Assembly: GCF_002846365.1 (NCBI RefSeq)
Contig: NZ_PJMW01000002.1
Location: forward strand, 5,704,001 to 5,768,000
Reading direction: 5' to 3'
Source: Nocardia fluminea
Lineage (GTDB): Bacteria > Actinomycetota > Actinomycetes > Mycobacteriales > Mycobacteriaceae
Length of the DNA: 64,000 bases
The position numbers were made by a program, and so were the translations under genes. How positions within the stretch are numbered: the stretch's first letter is position 1; the number at the start of each line of letters is the position of its first letter. The notes under the pieces are model-generated. The model was not told the DNA's origin and ran no database searches. It saw only the letters and a program-made list of their open reading frames with translations. Positions 26,629 to 35,033 of the stretch are shown one piece after another.

Positions 26629-27099
26629 ATGAGCGCGGAGAAGACACGGTGGCAGCAGCTCAGGGAGCAGGCGGACGGTGTGACGACCGCCGAGCTGGAC
26701 CAGCTGTGGACCCGGCTACGTCCGGCTCGTGCGGAGGACATCCTCGGCGAATGGCGCGGTGACGCCTTTCAGACCGGTCACCCGCTGTGCCGCGCACTGC
26801 CCGCGAGCCGCTGGTACGGAAAGAACTTTCACGCCCTCGACGACGCGAAGCCGCTGATCTGCCGGGCTGAGGACGGCACCCTGTTCTCCAATGTCGAACT
26901 GGGGCAGGGCGAGGCGACGCTGTGGAACATCGAGTTCCGCGGTGAGGTCACCGCGACCATGGTCTACGACGGTCGCGCGGTGTTCGACCACTTCAAGTGG
27001 CTCGACGACAACACGTTGATGGGCATCATGAACGGGCGGCCGGAACTGGTCCTCGCCCGCGGCGAATACTTCTACTTCCTGCTGGAACGGGTCTCCTGA
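26629..27099 (+). CDS. DUF4334 / GXWXG-domain protein (paralogue 1)
   Basis: 156 aa. The GXWXG domain is at about residues 28-65 (ILGEWRGDAF, TGHPLCRALPASRWYGKNFH) and DUF4334 at about 90-150 (VTATMVYDGRAVFDHFKWLDD, LMGIMNGRPE, YFYFLLERV). The family has no established activity that I know; members accompany oxidative catabolic genes. A second copy lies at 33591, at the end of the neighbouring operon. The ATG at 26629 is chosen; a TTG codon precedes it. Its TGA shares one base with the adh start. Confidence 0.85.
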   Translation: MSAEKTRWQQLREQADGVTTAELDQLWTRLRPARAEDILGEWRGDAFQTGHPLCRALPASRWYGKNFHALDDAKPLICRAEDGTLFSNVELGQGEATLWNIEFRGEVTATMVYDGRAVFDHFKWLDDNTLMGIMNGRPELVLARGEYFYFLLERVS

Positions 27100-28187
27100 T
27101 GCACACCACGGCGGTGCTCTCGCGCGATCCGTCCGCGGCGTTCTCGATCGAGCCGATCGAGGTCGATGAGCCGCGCGCGGGCGAGATCCTGGTGCGGATC
27201 GTCGCTGCCGGTATCTGCCACACCGATCTGGTGTCCCGTCGCGCGGGCGCCGCGGATCGGCCGATCCTGCTCGGCCACGAGGGCGCGGGTGTCGTCGCGG
27301 CGGTCGGGCCCGATGTGCGCGCGGTGCAGCCGGGCGATCACGTCGTGCTGACTTTCCGGCACTGCGGTACCTGCCGCAACTGCGGGGCCGGTCGGCCTGC
27401 GTACTGCCACCGGGCCACCGCGCTCAACCAGTTCGGGCGACGCGCGCACGATACGCCTCGGGCCCTGGTCGACGGGTCCCCGATTCTCGACGGATTCTTC
27501 GGGCAGTCGAGTTTCGCCGGTTACGCGCTGACCACCGAGGACAACACGATCGTGGTCGACCCGGCGATCGACCTGGCGGTGGCGGCGCCGTTCGGCTGTG
27601 GATTCCAGACCGGTGCGGGCGCGGTGCTCAACGCACTGCGGCCGGAATCGGGTGCGTGGGTCGCTGTGTACGGGGCGGGGGCGGTCGGGATGGCGGGTCT
27701 GCTCGCTGCCCGGACGGTGCCCGAGGTCCGCGTGGTCGTCGTCGAAACCTCGGCCGCGCGGCGGGAACTGGCCCTGGAGCTGGGCGCGGACGCCGCGCTG
27801 GATCCCGCTGACGGGCCGACGGCGGCACGCATCCGCGAACTCACCGAGGGCGGCGCGACGCATGCGCTCGACACGACCGGCGTCGCCGCTGTGCTCGGCG
27901 ATGCTGTCGCCGCGCTCGGGGTGGGGGCGACGGTGGTGGCCGTGGGGCTGGGTCGTGGCACGCCGCCGATCGATGTCGGTGATCTCGTGTTGCACGGCAA
28001 GGTGATTCGCGGCTGTCTCGAAGGTGACAGTGTGCCGAGTGCCTTCATTCCGCATCTGCTCGATCTGCACGCGGCTGGTCTTTTCCCGGTCGAGCGTCTC
28101 ATCGCCCGGTACCCGCACGACGAGGTCGGCGCCGCGCTGGCCGATCAGCGTGCGGGCACCGTCGTCAAGCCGGTGCTCACATGGTGA
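27099..28187 (+). CDS. Zinc-dependent alcohol dehydrogenase (aryl/benzyl-alcohol type)
   Basis: 362 aa MDR-family dehydrogenase. The catalytic zinc ligands are in GICHTDLV (Cys) and LGHEGAGVV (His, Glu). The structural zinc lobe is HCGTCRNCGAGRPAYCH (four Cys). The NAD-binding motif is VYGAGAVGMAGLLAA with the acidic VVVETSAARRELA. It most resembles XylB/AdhD-like enzymes that oxidise aryl or long-chain alcohols (FGCGFQTGAGAVLNAL). It is the second gene of a DUF4334-adh-TetR unit (TGATG overlap with the first). Confidence 0.92.
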   Translation: MHTTAVLSRDPSAAFSIEPIEVDEPRAGEILVRIVAAGICHTDLVSRRAGAADRPILLGHEGAGVVAAVGPDVRAVQPGDHVVLTFRHCGTCRNCGAGRPAYCHRATALNQFGRRAHDTPRALVDGSPILDGFFGQSSFAGYALTTEDNTIVVDPAIDLAVAAPFGCGFQTGAGAVLNALRPESGAWVAVYGAGAVGMAGLLAARTVPEVRVVVVETSAARRELALELGADAALDPADGPTAARIRELTEGGATHALDTTGVAAVLGDAVAALGVGATVVAVGLGRGTPPIDVGDLVLHGKVIRGCLEGDSVPSAFIPHLLDLHAAGLFPVERLIARYPHDEVGAALADQRAGTVVKPVLTW

Positions 28188-28212
28188 GCACCCTCGAATC
28201 CCCGGACGCGCC

Positions 28213-28842
28213 ATGACACTTGTCTACAACGACCTCGACACCGACGAGAGCATCGAGACGACCGCCCGTACGCAGCGTCGGCTCGCGGTGCTCAATGCCG
28301 CGCGTGCGGTTTTCGTCGCGCACGGGTATCACGGTGCGAGCATGGACGACATCGGTGTCCGGGCCGGGATGAGCAAGCCGGTGCTGTACACGCACTACGC
28401 GAGCAAGCTCGATCTGTATCTCGCGGTGTTGCAGGGTTATCTGGACCGGATGGTCGACGGTATCCGCGATGCGCTGGCCGACGCGAACGGTCAAGAGGAC
28501 AAGGTGCGTCGCGCGGTGCTGGCCTATTTCGACTTCGTGGACGAGGACGCCGGCGGGCACACGTTGGTCTTCGAGTCGCCGGTGCCGAGTGAGCCGTGTG
28601 TGCGGTGGCGGGTGCGCAATGCGATGGGTGAGTGCGCGGTGCTGGTCAGCGCTGAGCTGCGGGCGGCGGGGATGGACGATGTGCGCGCTTACGCGTGCGC
28701 GTTCGGGGTGGTCGGTGCCAGCCACCTCGCGGCGCGGCAGTGGCTGGACGCGGGTTGCCCGATTCCGAAGGGTGATGCGGTGGACACCGTTGTCGCGCTG
28801 TGCTGGAACGGGTTGTCCGGGGTCGAGACCACAGGCGACTAG
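28213..28842 (+). CDS. TetR-family transcriptional regulator
   Basis: 209 aa from the ATG at 28213, 25 bp behind adh. The HTH is VLNAARAVFVAHGYHGASM, then DIGVRAGMSKPVLYTHYASKLDLYLAVL. The C-terminal domain includes RRAVLAYFDFVDEDAGG and VRNAMGECAVLVSAEL, resembling mycobacterial TetR proteins with a TetR_C_33-like domain. It is the last gene of the operon and convergent with another TetR gene, with stops 38 bp apart. It could regulate this operon together with the repressor at 25979. Confidence 0.88.
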   Translation: MTLVYNDLDTDESIETTARTQRRLAVLNAARAVFVAHGYHGASMDDIGVRAGMSKPVLYTHYASKLDLYLAVLQGYLDRMVDGIRDALADANGQEDKVRRAVLAYFDFVDEDAGGHTLVFESPVPSEPCVRWRVRNAMGECAVLVSAELRAAGMDDVRAYACAFGVVGASHLAARQWLDAGCPIPKGDAVDTVVALCWNGLSGVETTGD

Positions 28843-28879
28843 GGGCCGCCTTCTCGATGCGGGGCGAACTCCGGTGAGT

Positions 28880-29539
28880 TCAGTTCAACACCGCGGGCAG
28901 CGGGCTTCCGTCGAGCAGTTCCTCGCTGGGTAGCTGTCCGACGAGTACGGCGAGCGCTCGTTTCCATCGGCGCAGTACCGCCTCGCGTTCGCCGAGGGTG
29001 CCGGTGAGCATGGCGGTCATCGAGAGCCCGGTGAGCAGGTCGATGGTGAACTCGACGAGGACCTCGGCTCGGGGATCCGAGGCGTACGGTTCGCCGAGTA
29101 CCCGCAGGTAGAGGCTGCGCATTTCGGTGAAGACGCGACGTTCCTCGATGACGAGCTGGTCGCGGAGTTCGGTGTCGGTGCGCGCGGCGACCCAGAGGTC
29201 GAGTGCGGTGAAGAAGGCGGGACTGTTCAGGTCGCGCCAGGCCAGGTCGACGACGGATTGCAGGCGGTCGCGGCCGGGGGCGAGGAGTTCGGCTTCGCGC
29301 CGGAATTTCTCGAGTCGGGTGTCGACGACCTGGGTGGTGGCGGCGATGAGCAGTTCGGCTCTGGTGGGGAAGTGGTGCTGCACGGTGCCGCGGGCGAGTC
29401 CGGCGCGTTCTTGGACCGCGCTGACGGTGGTCGCGGCGTACCCGCGTTCGAGCAGGCATTCGGCGGTGCAGGCCAAAATTCTGGCGCGGGTGGATGCCCG
29501 ACGTTCTGCCTGGGTGCGGCGCGGAGGTTGCACGGTCAC
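28880..29539 (-). CDS. TetR-family transcriptional regulator, divergent from the monooxygenase operon
   Basis: About 219 aa. HTH: ARILACTAECLLERGYAATTV, then AVQERAGLARGTVQHHFPTRAELLIAA. The C-terminal domain starts at the TTQVVDTRLEKF region. The start is uncertain: GTG at 29539 (used here), GTG at 29533 with AGG 5 bp upstream, or GTG at 29602, which would add 21 residues lying over an inverted repeat. It is divergent from the hydrolase-monooxygenase-ChoD-DUF4334 operon and probably regulates it. Confidence 0.88.
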   Translation of the reverse strand: MTVQPPRRTQAERRASTRARILACTAECLLERGYAATTVSAVQERAGLARGTVQHHFPTRAELLIAATTQVVDTRLEKFRREAELLAPGRDRLQSVVDLAWRDLNSPAFFTALDLWVAARTDTELRDQLVIEERRVFTEMRSLYLRVLGEPYASDPRAEVLVEFTIDLLTGLSMTAMLTGTLGEREAVLRRWKRALAVLVGQLPSEELLDGSPLPAVLN

Positions 29540-29591
29540 CTGAGAAATCGTACGTGCTGCCGACAAGATTCGGTAGATTGAGATAAAAGTG

Positions 29592-29619
29592 TCGGCCGTC
29601 ACCTCTTGACGACGGCCGA
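29592..29619. promoter_or_regulatory. Inverted repeat in the divergent promoter of the monooxygenase operon
   Basis: TCGGCCGTC (29592-29600) and its exact reverse complement GACGGCCGA (29611-29619) are separated by 10 bp. A smaller inverted repeat, CGTCA-CCTCT-TGACG (29598-29612), overlaps the inner arms. It lies between the TetR gene and the hydrolase start at 29679, a likely operator. Confidence 0.45.
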
Positions 29620-29678
29620 TGGAGCTGGTGCAATCAACAAACCGTACGCGCTAACTGTTTATTTGATGAAGGGCTGCG

Positions 29679-30473
29679 ATGACGCAGATCTCCCACCTCC
29701 GCCGTGGCAGCGGTTCGCCGATCGTGCTGGTGCACGGTCTCGGCAGCCGCTGGCAGGTGTTCGCACCGATCGTCGACCTGCTCGCCGAGCAGCACGAGGT
29801 CATCGCGATCGATCTCCCTGGCTTCGGTGACTCACCCGCGCTGGACACTGTGCGACCGGGTCCGCGTGGTTATGCCACCTGGCTCGCGCAATGGCTGACG
29901 GACAACGAGATTCGACGCCCCCATGTGGTCGGGAGCTCGATGGGCGGCGGAATCGCGCTCGAACTGGGCCGGGCCGGGGTCGCTTCCGGGGTCACCGCCT
30001 TCTCGCCGGTGGGTTTCTACGGGCCCGTCGGACGGCGGTGGACGCAGGGCTTGCTCACCAGCATGCGTGGCGTCGCCCGGGTCGCCGGACCGGCACTGGA
30101 CCGGCTGGTCGAGCATCCCGCCGGCCGCGTGGTGCTGCTGTCGTCGATGTTCGGCCGCCCGGTTCGCGTCGATCCCGAGGCCGCTCGCACCGACCTGGCC
30201 GGACTGGCGAGCGCCACGTCCTTCGCCGCCGCCCGCGACGACTTCGCCAACTATGTTCTCCACCCCGGCGACGACCGTGGCTCGCTGGGCGAGATCCCGG
30301 TGACGATCGCGTGGGGCACCCGCGACATCGTGCTCGTGCACCGCACCCAGAGCGCCCGTGCGCGGGCGGTGCTGCCGTTCGCACATCACCTGGACCTGCC
30401 CGGCTGCGGGCACCTGCCGTTCAGCGACGACCCCGACACCTGTGCTCGCCTCGTTCTCGAAGGGACCTCATGA
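29679..30473 (+). CDS. Alpha/beta-fold hydrolase
   Basis: 264 aa. Oxyanion region VLVHGLGSRWQVF, nucleophile elbow VVGSSMGGGIAL (Ser), acid in IAWGTRDIVL (Asp) and base in GCGHLPFSDDP (His), so the triad is complete. There is no signal peptide. It is the first gene of a four-gene operon with a flavin monooxygenase (ATGA overlap). Esters made by a Baeyer-Villiger enzyme would be natural substrates, an inference from context. Confidence 0.9.
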   Translation: MTQISHLRRGSGSPIVLVHGLGSRWQVFAPIVDLLAEQHEVIAIDLPGFGDSPALDTVRPGPRGYATWLAQWLTDNEIRRPHVVGSSMGGGIALELGRAGVASGVTAFSPVGFYGPVGRRWTQGLLTSMRGVARVAGPALDRLVEHPAGRVVLLSSMFGRPVRVDPEAARTDLAGLASATSFAAARDDFANYVLHPGDDRGSLGEIPVTIAWGTRDIVLVHRTQSARARAVLPFAHHLDLPGCGHLPFSDDPDTCARLVLEGTS

Positions 30474-31918
30474 CACCGTCCATCGCCGTTATCGGCAGCG
30501 GGTTCGGCGGCCTGGCGGCCGTCATCGCACTGAAGAAGCGCGGCTTCGACGACATCGTCGTGTTCGAGAAGGCCGACGATGTCGGTGGCGTGTGGCGGGA
30601 GAACACCTACCCCGGCGCGGCCTGCGATGTGCCGTCCCCGTTCTACTCCTATTCTTTCGAGCCGAATCCACGGTGGCCGCACCGATTCTCGCGGCAGCCG
30701 GTGATCCTCGACTACATCAGGCACGTTGCCGAGAAATACGATGTCCGCCGCCACATCCGTTTCGGCACCGAAGTGCTCGGCGCCGCGTTCGATGACGCGA
30801 GCGGGAAGTGGACGGTGCGGCTCGGCGGCGGTGAGACCGTGGTTGTCGATGTGCTGGTGTCGGCGGTGGGCCAGCTGTCGCGGCCTTCGGTGCCGGCGAT
30901 CGCGGGGCGGGAAAGCTTCGGCGGTACCAGTTTCCATTCCGCCGAGTGGGATCACGAGGTGGATCTGACGGGTAAGCGCGTCGCGGTGATCGGTACCGGG
31001 GCGAGCGCGATCCAGTTCGTCCCCGAGGTCCAGCAGCAGGTCGAGAAGCTGACGCTGTTCCAGCGGACCGCGCCCTACATCATTCCGCGCCCCGATCGCG
31101 AGTTCTCGGCGCGCCATCATCGGGTGTTCGAGAAGTTGCCTGTCACCGAGCTCGCCGAACGCGGCACCTGGTACGGCGTGGTCGAAGGGCTCAGCGTCGC
31201 CTGGGTGTATTCCAAACCGCTGTCCGCCGCGATCAAGGCTGTGTCGAAGTGGCACATGCGCAGGCAGACCAAGGCCAAGCCGGGGCTGTTCGAGAAGGTG
31301 TGGCCGGACTATCCGGTCGGGTGTAAGCGAATCCTGTTCTCCGACAACTATCTTCCGGCGCTGACCGAACCGAACGTGGAGGTCACGACCGAGCGGATCG
31401 CCGACATCACCCCCTCGGGTGTGCGCACCGCGGACGGGCGGGAACACGAGGTCGACGTGATCATCTGGGGCACCGGCTTCACCAGCACCGAGTTCCTGGC
31501 GCCGATGACGATCACGGGTGCGCAGGGCCGGGAGCTGACCCAGGAGTGGGACAAGGGCGCGCATGCCTACTACGGCATGACCGTGCCGCGGTTTCCGAAC
31601 CTGTTCATCATGTACGGGCCCAACACCAATACCGGTGGCGGCTCGATCATCTACTTCCTCGAGGCGCAGGCGAAGTACCTCGGGGACTATGTCGCCCATC
31701 TCGCGGCGTCGGGTCGTGCGTTGACGGTCCGTCCGGAGGTGGAGCGGGCCTATGACGAGCGGATCCAGGCTCAGCTCGGTGGGAGCGTGTGGAGTCGGTG
31801 CTCTTCGTGGTATCGCCAGGCCGACGGCCGGATCACGACCAACTGGCCACTGCTGGGAATCCAATACAAGAAACAGGCGCGGTTCGATCCCGCCGACTAT
31901 GAGGTGGTGTCGCGATGA
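30470..31918 (+). CDS. FAD-dependent monooxygenase, Baeyer-Villiger type
   Basis: 482 aa. It has the FAD Rossmann motif VIGSGFGGLAAVIAL, a second NADPH motif VIGTGASAIQFVPE, and between them FGGTSFHSAEW, which fits the BVMO fingerprint FxGxxxHxxxW. Two further features are the GGVWRENTYPGAACDVPS segment and the C-terminal YGPNTNTGGGSI. Length is at the short end of BVMOs. It would insert oxygen next to a ketone to give an ester or lactone. ATGA overlaps on both sides tie it to the hydrolase and the ChoD-like gene. Substrate unknown; steroid, terpene or alkyl ketone are all possible. Confidence 0.88.
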   Translation: MTPSIAVIGSGFGGLAAVIALKKRGFDDIVVFEKADDVGGVWRENTYPGAACDVPSPFYSYSFEPNPRWPHRFSRQPVILDYIRHVAEKYDVRRHIRFGTEVLGAAFDDASGKWTVRLGGGETVVVDVLVSAVGQLSRPSVPAIAGRESFGGTSFHSAEWDHEVDLTGKRVAVIGTGASAIQFVPEVQQQVEKLTLFQRTAPYIIPRPDREFSARHHRVFEKLPVTELAERGTWYGVVEGLSVAWVYSKPLSAAIKAVSKWHMRRQTKAKPGLFEKVWPDYPVGCKRILFSDNYLPALTEPNVEVTTERIADITPSGVRTADGREHEVDVIIWGTGFTSTEFLAPMTITGAQGRELTQEWDKGAHAYYGMTVPRFPNLFIMYGPNTNTGGGSIIYFLEAQAKYLGDYVAHLAASGRALTVRPEVERAYDERIQAQLGGSVWSRCSSWYRQADGRITTNWPLLGIQYKKQARFDPADYEVVSR

Positions 31919-33579
31919 GTGACTACGACTACGACGTGATCGTCGTCGGTTCCGGCTTCGGTGGCAGCGTGACCGCGCTGCGGCTGACCGAAAAGGGTTA
32001 CCGGGTGGGTGTGCTGGAATCCGGTAGGCGCTGGGACGCCGAGGACTTCCCGAAGACGAACTGGAACATTCCCAAGGCCATCTGGGCGCCGCGCCTCGGC
32101 CTGACCGGGCCGCAGCGGATCAGCGCGCTCGGCAAATGCTTGGTCTTCAGCGGTTCGGGTGTGGGCGGTGGTTCGCTGATCTACGGCAACACGCTCTATG
32201 AACCGCTGCCGGAGTTCTATCGAGATCGTGCGTGGGCGCACATCACCGATTGGAAGTCCGAACTCGCCCCGTACTACGACCAGGCCGCGCGCATGCTGGG
32301 CGTGGTGGAGAATCCGCGGGTCGGGCCGAAGGACGACGTGCTGTTGCAGATCGCGCGTGATCTGAAGGTCGCCGATACCTTCCATCGCACCCACGTGGGT
32401 GTGTTCTTCAACGAGGGTGCCGAAGGTGTCGAGGTCGATGACCCGTACTTCGGTGGTGCGGGTCCGCGCCGGGCGGGCTGCATCCACTGTTCGGAGTGCT
32501 TCACCGGTTGCAAGCACAATGCCAAGAACACGACCACGCTCAACTACCTGCATCTGGCGGAGAGCAACGGCGCGCAGGTGCATCCGTTGACCACGGTGAC
32601 CTCGGTGGCGCCCGACGGGCAGGGCGGGTATCGCGTCGAGACGGTGCAGTCCAACGGTTGGGTGCGCAAGCAGCGTCGCACGTTCACCGCCGAGCAGGTG
32701 GTGTTCGCGGCGGCGGCGCTGGGCACCCAGAAGTTGCTGCACAAGTTGCGTGGCGACGGCACGCTGCCGGAGCTGTCCTCGCGCCTGGGTGAGCTGACCC
32801 GCAGCAATTCCGAGGCGATCATCGGGGTCACCAGTAAGTCCCGGCGTGATTTCGCCCAGGGTGTGGCGATCACGTCCTCCATTCATCCGGAACCGCAGAC
32901 GCATGTAGAGGTGTGCACCTACGGCAAGGGGCAGAACGCGCTGTTCTTGCAGACCGTGCCGATGATCGACGGTGGGGCGTTCCGGTTCCTGCGATTGTTG
33001 CTGTCGATGTTGTTGCATCCGGTTCAGTTCCTGCGTTCGCAGAACGCGCACGGTGCGTCGGAGCGGTCGGTGATCCTGTTGGTCATGCAGTCGCTGGACA
33101 ATTCGCTCACTTCGTATCTGAAGGGCAAGCGGTTGGTGACCAAGCAGGGCAGCGGGGAGCCGAACCCGGAGTGGATTCCGATGGCGCACGATATCGCCCG
33201 CCGCTATGCGGCCGAGTCCGACGGCATCACCGGCAATATCGCCACCGATATCTTCAATATTCCCGCGACCGCGCACTACATCGGCGGCTGCACGATCGGT
33301 GATTCCCGGGAGACCGGTGTGATCGACCCGTATCAGCGGGTGTACGGCCATCCCGGTTTGCACGTCGCCGACGGCAGTGCGATCACCGCCAATCTCGGGG
33401 TGAATCCGTCGCTGACCATCACCGCGCAGGCCGAACGCGCGATGGCGTTCTGGCCGAACAAAGGTGAGCCGGATCCGCGTCCGGATCTCGGTACCGCCTA
33501 CCAGCGGATCCGCCCGGTTGCCCCGGAACGGCCCGCTGTGCCCGATTCAGCGCCCGGTGCGCTGCGACTGCCCGCCTGA
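31915..33579 (+). CDS. GMC-type FAD oxidoreductase, ChoD (cholesterol oxidase)-like
   Basis: 554 aa. FAD motif VIVVGSGFGGSVTALRL with E in VGVLESGRRW, then FSGSGVGGGSLIYGNTLYEP. A cysteine cluster GCIHCSECFTGCKHNAKNTT lies near residue 190, as in mycobacterial ChoD (Rv3409c). The C-terminal GMC block is HYIGGCTIGDS, then VYGHPGLHVADGSAI and GVNPSLTITAQAERAM. It probably oxidises a sterol-like or other secondary alcohol to a ketone, the substrate type the upstream monooxygenase would take. It lacks an export signal. True cholesterol oxidase activity of this family is disputed, so no symbol is given. Confidence 0.88.
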   Translation: MSDYDYDVIVVGSGFGGSVTALRLTEKGYRVGVLESGRRWDAEDFPKTNWNIPKAIWAPRLGLTGPQRISALGKCLVFSGSGVGGGSLIYGNTLYEPLPEFYRDRAWAHITDWKSELAPYYDQAARMLGVVENPRVGPKDDVLLQIARDLKVADTFHRTHVGVFFNEGAEGVEVDDPYFGGAGPRRAGCIHCSECFTGCKHNAKNTTTLNYLHLAESNGAQVHPLTTVTSVAPDGQGGYRVETVQSNGWVRKQRRTFTAEQVVFAAAALGTQKLLHKLRGDGTLPELSSRLGELTRSNSEAIIGVTSKSRRDFAQGVAITSSIHPEPQTHVEVCTYGKGQNALFLQTVPMIDGGAFRFLRLLLSMLLHPVQFLRSQNAHGASERSVILLVMQSLDNSLTSYLKGKRLVTKQGSGEPNPEWIPMAHDIARRYAAESDGITGNIATDIFNIPATAHYIGGCTIGDSRETGVIDPYQRVYGHPGLHVADGSAITANLGVNPSLTITAQAERAMAFWPNKGEPDPRPDLGTAYQRIRPVAPERPAVPDSAPGALRLPA

Positions 33580-33590
33580 AAGGGATTTTC

Positions 33591-34151
33591 ATGACGATCG
33601 ACCGACTCACCGCGCTCGAACCCGCCTGTTCCCGGCAGGACGCGCTGACTTTGTTCGACGGTCTCGCGCCGGTGCCCGCGTCCCAGCTGGGCGGCCGGTG
33701 GAGTGGTCGCGAGCTTGCTACCGGGCACCCGTTGGACGGGCTGCTCGTGGCCTCGGGGTGGTACGGCAAGCAGTTCGACGGTCTCGACCGTGTGCATCCG
33801 CTGCTGTTTCGCGGACCGGCGGGTGAGATATTCCCCGTCGATCCGAAACGGGTGCCCTTGGGACTGGTCGGGAAGGTGCCGAGCACGGTCGTGGAGCGGG
33901 GCCGGGGTCTGCTCGGGCTGCTGAAACCGGCGTTACGTGCCCGCGATTATCGGGCGCGGCTGCGCGCGGTCGAGCACCGCGGAGTGGTCACCACGGCGAT
34001 GGTGTACGACCATCTGCCGATCATCGATGTGTTCCGCCGGATCGACGACGACACCGTATTGGGGCTGATGGACTACCGCGTATTCCCCGAGCCGTACTTT
34101 TTCGTGCTCGTTCGGGAGAATTCGAGTGATTCCGCCGGTTTGCCGGATTAG
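33591..34151 (+). CDS. DUF4334 / GXWXG-domain protein (paralogue 2)
   Basis: 186 aa. The same domain pair as the protein at 26629: LGGRWSGRELATGHPLDGLL and SGWYGKQFDGLDRVHPL, then VTTAMVYDHLPIIDVFRRIDD and LGLMDYRVFPEPYFFVLV. It is about 30 residues longer, owing to an insert between the domains (KVPSTVVERGRGLLGLLK). It closes the hydrolase-BVMO-ChoD operon, 11 bp after ChoD. The last codons overlap a SigF-type promoter for the next gene. Confidence 0.85.
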   Translation: MTIDRLTALEPACSRQDALTLFDGLAPVPASQLGGRWSGRELATGHPLDGLLVASGWYGKQFDGLDRVHPLLFRGPAGEIFPVDPKRVPLGLVGKVPSTVVERGRGLLGLLKPALRARDYRARLRAVEHRGVVTTAMVYDHLPIIDVFRRIDDDTVLGLMDYRVFPEPYFFVLVRENSSDSAGLPD

Positions 34152-34161
34152 ATTGGGGGTA
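34137..34161 (+). promoter_or_regulatory. SigF-type promoter (GGTTT-N15-GGGTA)
   Basis: GGTTT at 34137-34141 and GGGTA at 34157-34161 are separated by 15 bp. This matches the mycobacterial SigF consensus (GGTTT, 15-17 bp, GGGTA). The -10 lies about 40 bp before the ATG of the small membrane gene at 34202. A SigF-family gene is in the same window (2014-2811). Confidence 0.65.
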
Positions 34162-34201
34162 CGCGCCGACAACGGAGAACCCTCGTCGGAAGGACCGTGC
34201 C

Positions 34202-34504
34202 ATGACCGACTACATCGATCCCCATCAACACAAATTTCCCGATACCGAACGCACGACACGTTCGCACGCGGGCGAGTCGATTCAGGACTCGCTCAATTGG
34301 CCAGGGTTGTTCCTCGTCGGCGTCGGCATCGTGATGCTCGCGGCGACCTTGACGGCCGCCGGTTCCGGGTTCGAGGGATGGGCGGTGATCGCCGGAATCC
34401 TCACCGCTGTGTGTTTGCTGGGCGGAGTCGGGATCGTGCTCGCCGAGCATCGCCGGATCAAGGTCGCCGAGGGTTTGCACCTGACCGACCCGTGCGGTCA
34501 CTGA
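34202..34504 (+). CDS. Small two-helix membrane protein, UsfY-like
   Basis: 100 aa. The N-terminus is polar with the pattern DYIDPHQHKFPDTERTTRSH, then AGESIQDSLNWPG. Two membrane helices follow (LFLVGVGIVMLAATLTAAG and WAVIAGILTAVCLLGGVGIVL) and then EHRRIKVAEGL. The TTR.HAGES...WPG pattern and hairpin topology recall UsfY, the protein encoded upstream of sigF in M. tuberculosis; this is from memory and moderate in confidence. The SigF-type promoter 40 bp upstream supports the link to general stress. Confidence 0.6.
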   Translation: MTDYIDPHQHKFPDTERTTRSHAGESIQDSLNWPGLFLVGVGIVMLAATLTAAGSGFEGWAVIAGILTAVCLLGGVGIVLAEHRRIKVAEGLHLTDPCGH

Positions 34505-34516
34505 GGTCGGGCGTCG

Positions 34517-34804
34517 ATGAACGAACGCGATGAGCCGGCACGGGTCATCGTCGGCTACTCGCATCTGTTCCCCGGTGTGGTGGTGCGCGCCGACCGCATG
34601 GCCGACGAGTTCGATGTGGTGTTCTCCGATGGTTCGCGCACCGAAGCCGCGATTCTGCGCGACGACGACGGGGTCGCGGCATTGGATGTGGTCGGTTACG
34701 CCACGGCTGCGGGCACGATGCAGCCCAGCCGGGTGTGGCCGATCACCTCGATCGAGGATGCCGGGTCCGAGGTGAACATCAAGCTGGGCCCGTTCTTGCG
34801 CTAG
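34517..34804 (+). CDS. Hypothetical protein (95 aa)
   Basis: 95 aa, ATG at 34517, 12 bp after the UsfY-like gene, so probably in the same SigF-driven transcript. The sequence is acidic and beta-rich in look (RVIVGYSHLFPGVVVRADRM, then DEFDVVFSDGSRTEAAIL). No membrane segment and no recognised domain. Function unknown. Confidence 0.55.
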   Translation: MNERDEPARVIVGYSHLFPGVVVRADRMADEFDVVFSDGSRTEAAILRDDDGVAALDVVGYATAAGTMQPSRVWPITSIEDAGSEVNIKLGPFLR

Positions 34805-35033
34805 CGGGCGAGGCACGACGGTCGAGCGCCCGCACCCGGCCTGCTCCTCGGCGCGACCCGAATTCCACTCTCCGAGCTAGTTTCCAACCGCTCCCCGCGA
34901 TCGCCAGACTGTGCGCCGCACCGGCATGGTGTTCTGGCACCCCGGTGACCGCGTGGTGACAACCGTCGGTACCGACCGGCGGCCCTCGACGGCTCGTCGT
35001 GGCAGGTCGCCGCGATCGTGCGATGATCTGGCG

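Noticed and set aside
29675..30469. Long plus-strand frame reading through the hydrolase gene into the monooxygenase gene
   Set aside because: The part before 30470 is an Arg-rich shadow of the hydrolase; the monooxygenase starts at the ATGA junction with its FAD motif.
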